Source of the DNA: Paenibacillus thiaminolyticus
GTDB taxonomy: Bacteria; Bacillota; Bacilli; Paenibacillales; Paenibacillaceae
Reading direction: 5' to 3'
Length of the DNA: 64,000 bases
Assembly (NCBI RefSeq): GCF_007066085.1
Contig: NZ_CP041405.1
Span: 2,356,001-2,420,000, forward strand
Both the position numbers and the translations under genes were made by a program. The notes under the pieces are model-generated. The model had not been told where the DNA came from. It saw only the letters and a list, made by a program, of their open reading frames with translations, and did not search any database. Every line of letters begins with the position of its first letter. Position 1 is the stretch's first letter. Shown here piece by piece: positions 62,127 to 64,000 of the stretch.

Positions 62127-62804
62127 ATGAAAAAAATATTGCTGATCGAAGATGAAGCGCCCATCGCCCGCTTGCTGCAGGCGTATCTGGCGCGTGAACA
62201 ATATGAAGTGCGCTGGGATGCGGGAGAGGGAGATCTGGAGGGACTTTTTTTGTCATGGAGGCCGGATCTGGTGCTTCTCGATTTAACCTTGCCCGATCAG
62301 GACGGGATGGAGATCCTGAAGCAGCTAAGGCAGTATGGCAGCTGCCCCGTCATTATTGTGACGGCGCGCGGCGCCGTGCCGGATCGGCTGCGGGGACTGC
62401 AGGAAGGGGCCGATGACTATATTCCGAAGCCGTTCGATCCGGAAGAGGTTGCCGCCCGCGTCCAAGCGGTTCTGCGGCGCTCCACCTATATGGCCGATCA
62501 CGAGGCTGTACGGCTGGGAGGCCTGGTCATCGACTTCACCTCCTGTGCCGCTTACTTGAACGAGCAGGCGGTGCCGCTGATCCCGCGCGATTGGAATGTG
62601 CTCGCCTTCCTTGCCCGGCATCCCAATCAATGCTTCAGCCGTGAGCAGCTGCTGGACAACATATGGGGAATCGATTATGAAGGCGGCGATCGGGCGGTAG
62701 ACACGACAATCAAACGGCTGCGGCAGTGCCTGAAGGATTGGCCGGAATCTGAAGGCGCTATTCGGACCATGCGGGGAATGGGGTATTCTCTCCATGTCCG
62801 CTAG
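62127..62804 (+). CDS. OmpR/PhoB-family response regulator
   Basis: 225 residues: receiver (IEDEAP, phospho-Asp in LVLLDLTLPDQDG, Lys in YIPKPFDPEE) and a C-terminal winged helix (ARHPNQCFSREQLLDNIWG, DTTIKRLRQCLKDW). AAAGGATG lies 8 bp before ATG. Overlaps the sensor gene by 11 bp. Signal unknown; the sensor has a HAMP-bearing structure. Regulon not visible. Confidence 0.9.
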   Translation: MKKILLIEDEAPIARLLQAYLAREQYEVRWDAGEGDLEGLFLSWRPDLVLLDLTLPDQDGMEILKQLRQYGSCPVIIVTARGAVPDRLRGLQEGADDYIPKPFDPEEVAARVQAVLRRSTYMADHEAVRLGGLVIDFTSCAAYLNEQAVPLIPRDWNVLAFLARHPNQCFSREQLLDNIWGIDYEGGDRAVDTTIKRLRQCLKDWPESEGAIRTMRGMGYSLHVR

Positions 62805-64000
62805 ACAACCGCTCCCGATGCTGCGCGTCTGGACGTGGCGCTACGCTCTGATTCTGTTCGCCGCGCTGCTCCTCATCGGTCTCCTCGCCGGTATCTGGAT
62901 CTATGCGAACACATACCGGCACAGTTATGATGTGCTGCAAGCGCGGGCGGAGCAGTTGGCCGATTCCTATGTCCGGTTCTCCAGTCTGGCCAGCCTGCAG
63001 GCCGAGACGCAGACCTCAGCGAACAGTCTCGAGTCGGAGCTGGCCGGCCGGCTTATCATTCCGTTCGAATCTGCCCAAGCGACCGTAGTAGCAAGACCTG
63101 CGAATGGCGAGACGATGCAGATTGTTGATGCGAAGGGCATGGTGCTTAATACAGCGGAAGATGGCGGGAACGACGAATCCGGAACCGCCGCCGCACCTTC
63201 CGACTACAAGACCGTGCTCACCGGGCAGCCGACCCGGGAACGCCTCATCAAGCAGGATGTGACGTGGCTGCGCATCGGCGTGCCGCTCAAGCAGCAGTCG
63301 GGTGTGGCAGGGGCGCTGTATTTGAGCGCGCCGATTCAGGAGGATATCGACAACACGAAGCAGCTTTATGTCCTGATCGCGTTGATGGCCTTCGGCATCG
63401 CCGCGGCCGGCTGGGCGGCGATCTATCTGCTGCTGCGGAAGCTGACACTGCCGCTGCGCCAACTGGCGCATGCCGCGCTGCAGGTCGCCGACGGGCAGTA
63501 TTCGCCGGCGCTGCCCGCCGTCCACGGGATCAAGGAGCAGGAGCTGAGGCAGCTTATCTCCTCCTTCGGCGACATGACCTCGCGTCTCAAGCAGCTAGAA
63601 CAGATGCGCACCGATCTGCTAGCCGGGGTGTCGCATGAGCTGCGGACGCCGCTCACCTCGATTCGCGGCATGGTCCAGGCCGTGCATGGACGAGTCGTCG
63701 CGGGGAGCGAAGCCGATGAATTCCTCCAGATCTCGCTAGAGGAAGCGAAGCGGATGCAGTCTATGGTCGACGATCTGCTCGAATTCTCTTCTCTGGAAGC
63801 AGGGGCCATCAAGACCGAGCCCGAGAAGGGTCCGCTCTCCCCGCTCATCCGCAGCGTCATTCGGCAGCTAAGATCCTTGCCGTCGTTCACCTCGATACAG
63901 TTGAATGCCGTCCTGCCGGACGAAGAACTCGAATGCGATGGGGATCAGGGGCAACTCAAGCAAATTTTGACGAATTTGATTATGAACAGCTCGGCAGCCG
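62794..64000 (+). CDS. Sensor histidine kinase (partial, cut by window end)
   Basis: At least 402 residues; ATG 62794 overlaps the response regulator stop. TM1 (about 16-37), extracytoplasmic domain of about 150 residues, TM2 (about 188-210), a HAMP linker, then DHp with phospho-His in AGVSHELRTPLTSI and the start of HATPase (QILTNLIMNSSAA, the N box). EnvZ-type partner of the OmpR-family regulator. The C-terminal part lies beyond the window. Confidence 0.88.
   Translation, partial: MSARQPLPMLRVWTWRYALILFAALLLIGLLAGIWIYANTYRHSYDVLQARAEQLADSYVRFSSLASLQAETQTSANSLESELAGRLIIPFESAQATVVARPANGETMQIVDAKGMVLNTAEDGGNDESGTAAAPSDYKTVLTGQPTRERLIKQDVTWLRIGVPLKQQSGVAGALYLSAPIQEDIDNTKQLYVLIALMAFGIAAAGWAAIYLLLRKLTLPLRQLAHAALQVADGQYSPALPAVHGIKEQELRQLISSFGDMTSRLKQLEQMRTDLLAGVSHELRTPLTSIRGMVQAVHGRVVAGSEADEFLQISLEEAKRMQSMVDDLLEFSSLEAGAIKTEPEKGPLSPLIRSVIRQLRSLPSFTSIQLNAVLPDEELECDGDQGQLKQILTNLIMNSSAA

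Overview
The window looks like chromosome from a Paenibacillus-type Firmicute. Strong AGGAGG ribosome sites, frequent TTG/GTG starts, cre-type (CcpA) boxes, a family I.5 zinc lipase, an SLH-like secreted peptidase and Bacillus-type YfnA, RsgA, CsaA and RecQ homologues all point that way. The genus is an inference from gene content; no rRNA or tRNA gene is visible.

Layout. (1) 1-15.2 kb: a homoprotocatechuate (4-hydroxyphenylacetate) catabolic island: hpaG1-hpaG2-hpaF on the plus strand, then on the minus strand hpaC and a long set livKHMGF - dapA-like aldolase - hpaE - hpaB - hpaD - aldehyde dehydrogenase, with a GntR/FCD regulator and two matching palindromes. (2) 15.4-20.7 kb: secreted lipase, citrate transporter and CitST-type two-component system, with cre sites before the lipase and the transporter. 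(3) 20.8-32.3 kb: TrmB regulator, zinc-ribbon/GyrI protein, SLH-S9 peptidase, a repeat-filled gap, a B12-radical SAM protein, csaA-recQ and rlmD. (4) 32.3-46 kb: a visibly AT-rich accessory island starting 8 bp past the rlmD stop with a serine recombinase remnant. It holds a lasso peptide cluster (33.7-40.4 kb), IS debris, an Agr/LytTR-type two-component system and a graveyard of gene fragments (HicB, terminase, GNAT, VOC). (5) 46-64 kb: small chromosomal genes: GNATs, DinB, permease, RsgA paralogue, two APH-fold kinases, WecG/TagA glycosyltransferase, AraC, ankyrin, RidA, EamA plus ArsR sharing an operator, RlmA-like methyltransferase and an OmpR-type two-component system cut by the window end.

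Most interesting: the lasso cluster. A 42-residue precursor, too short to be found easily, lies at 40237-40365 (minus). Leader YxxP and Thr at -2 are present, and the 20-residue core can form a Gly1-Asp9 ring. Core positions 7-13 (YRDLFGG) match, from memory, the actinobacterial lasso peptide propeptin. Behind it come an attenuator hairpin, a cyclase that probably starts at an ATT codon, a split B1/B2 pair, an ABC exporter carrying an in-frame TAA and an apparent transmembrane deletion, and a lantibiotic-style three-gene ABC immunity transporter.

How genes work together: HpaBC hydroxylate 4-hydroxyphenylacetate, HpaD opens the ring, HpaE/F/G process the product, and the DapA-like aldolase and terminal aldehyde dehydrogenase may finish the route to central metabolism; the Liv-type transporter is probably the importer. 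No hydratase (HpaH) is seen; it may lie left of the window.
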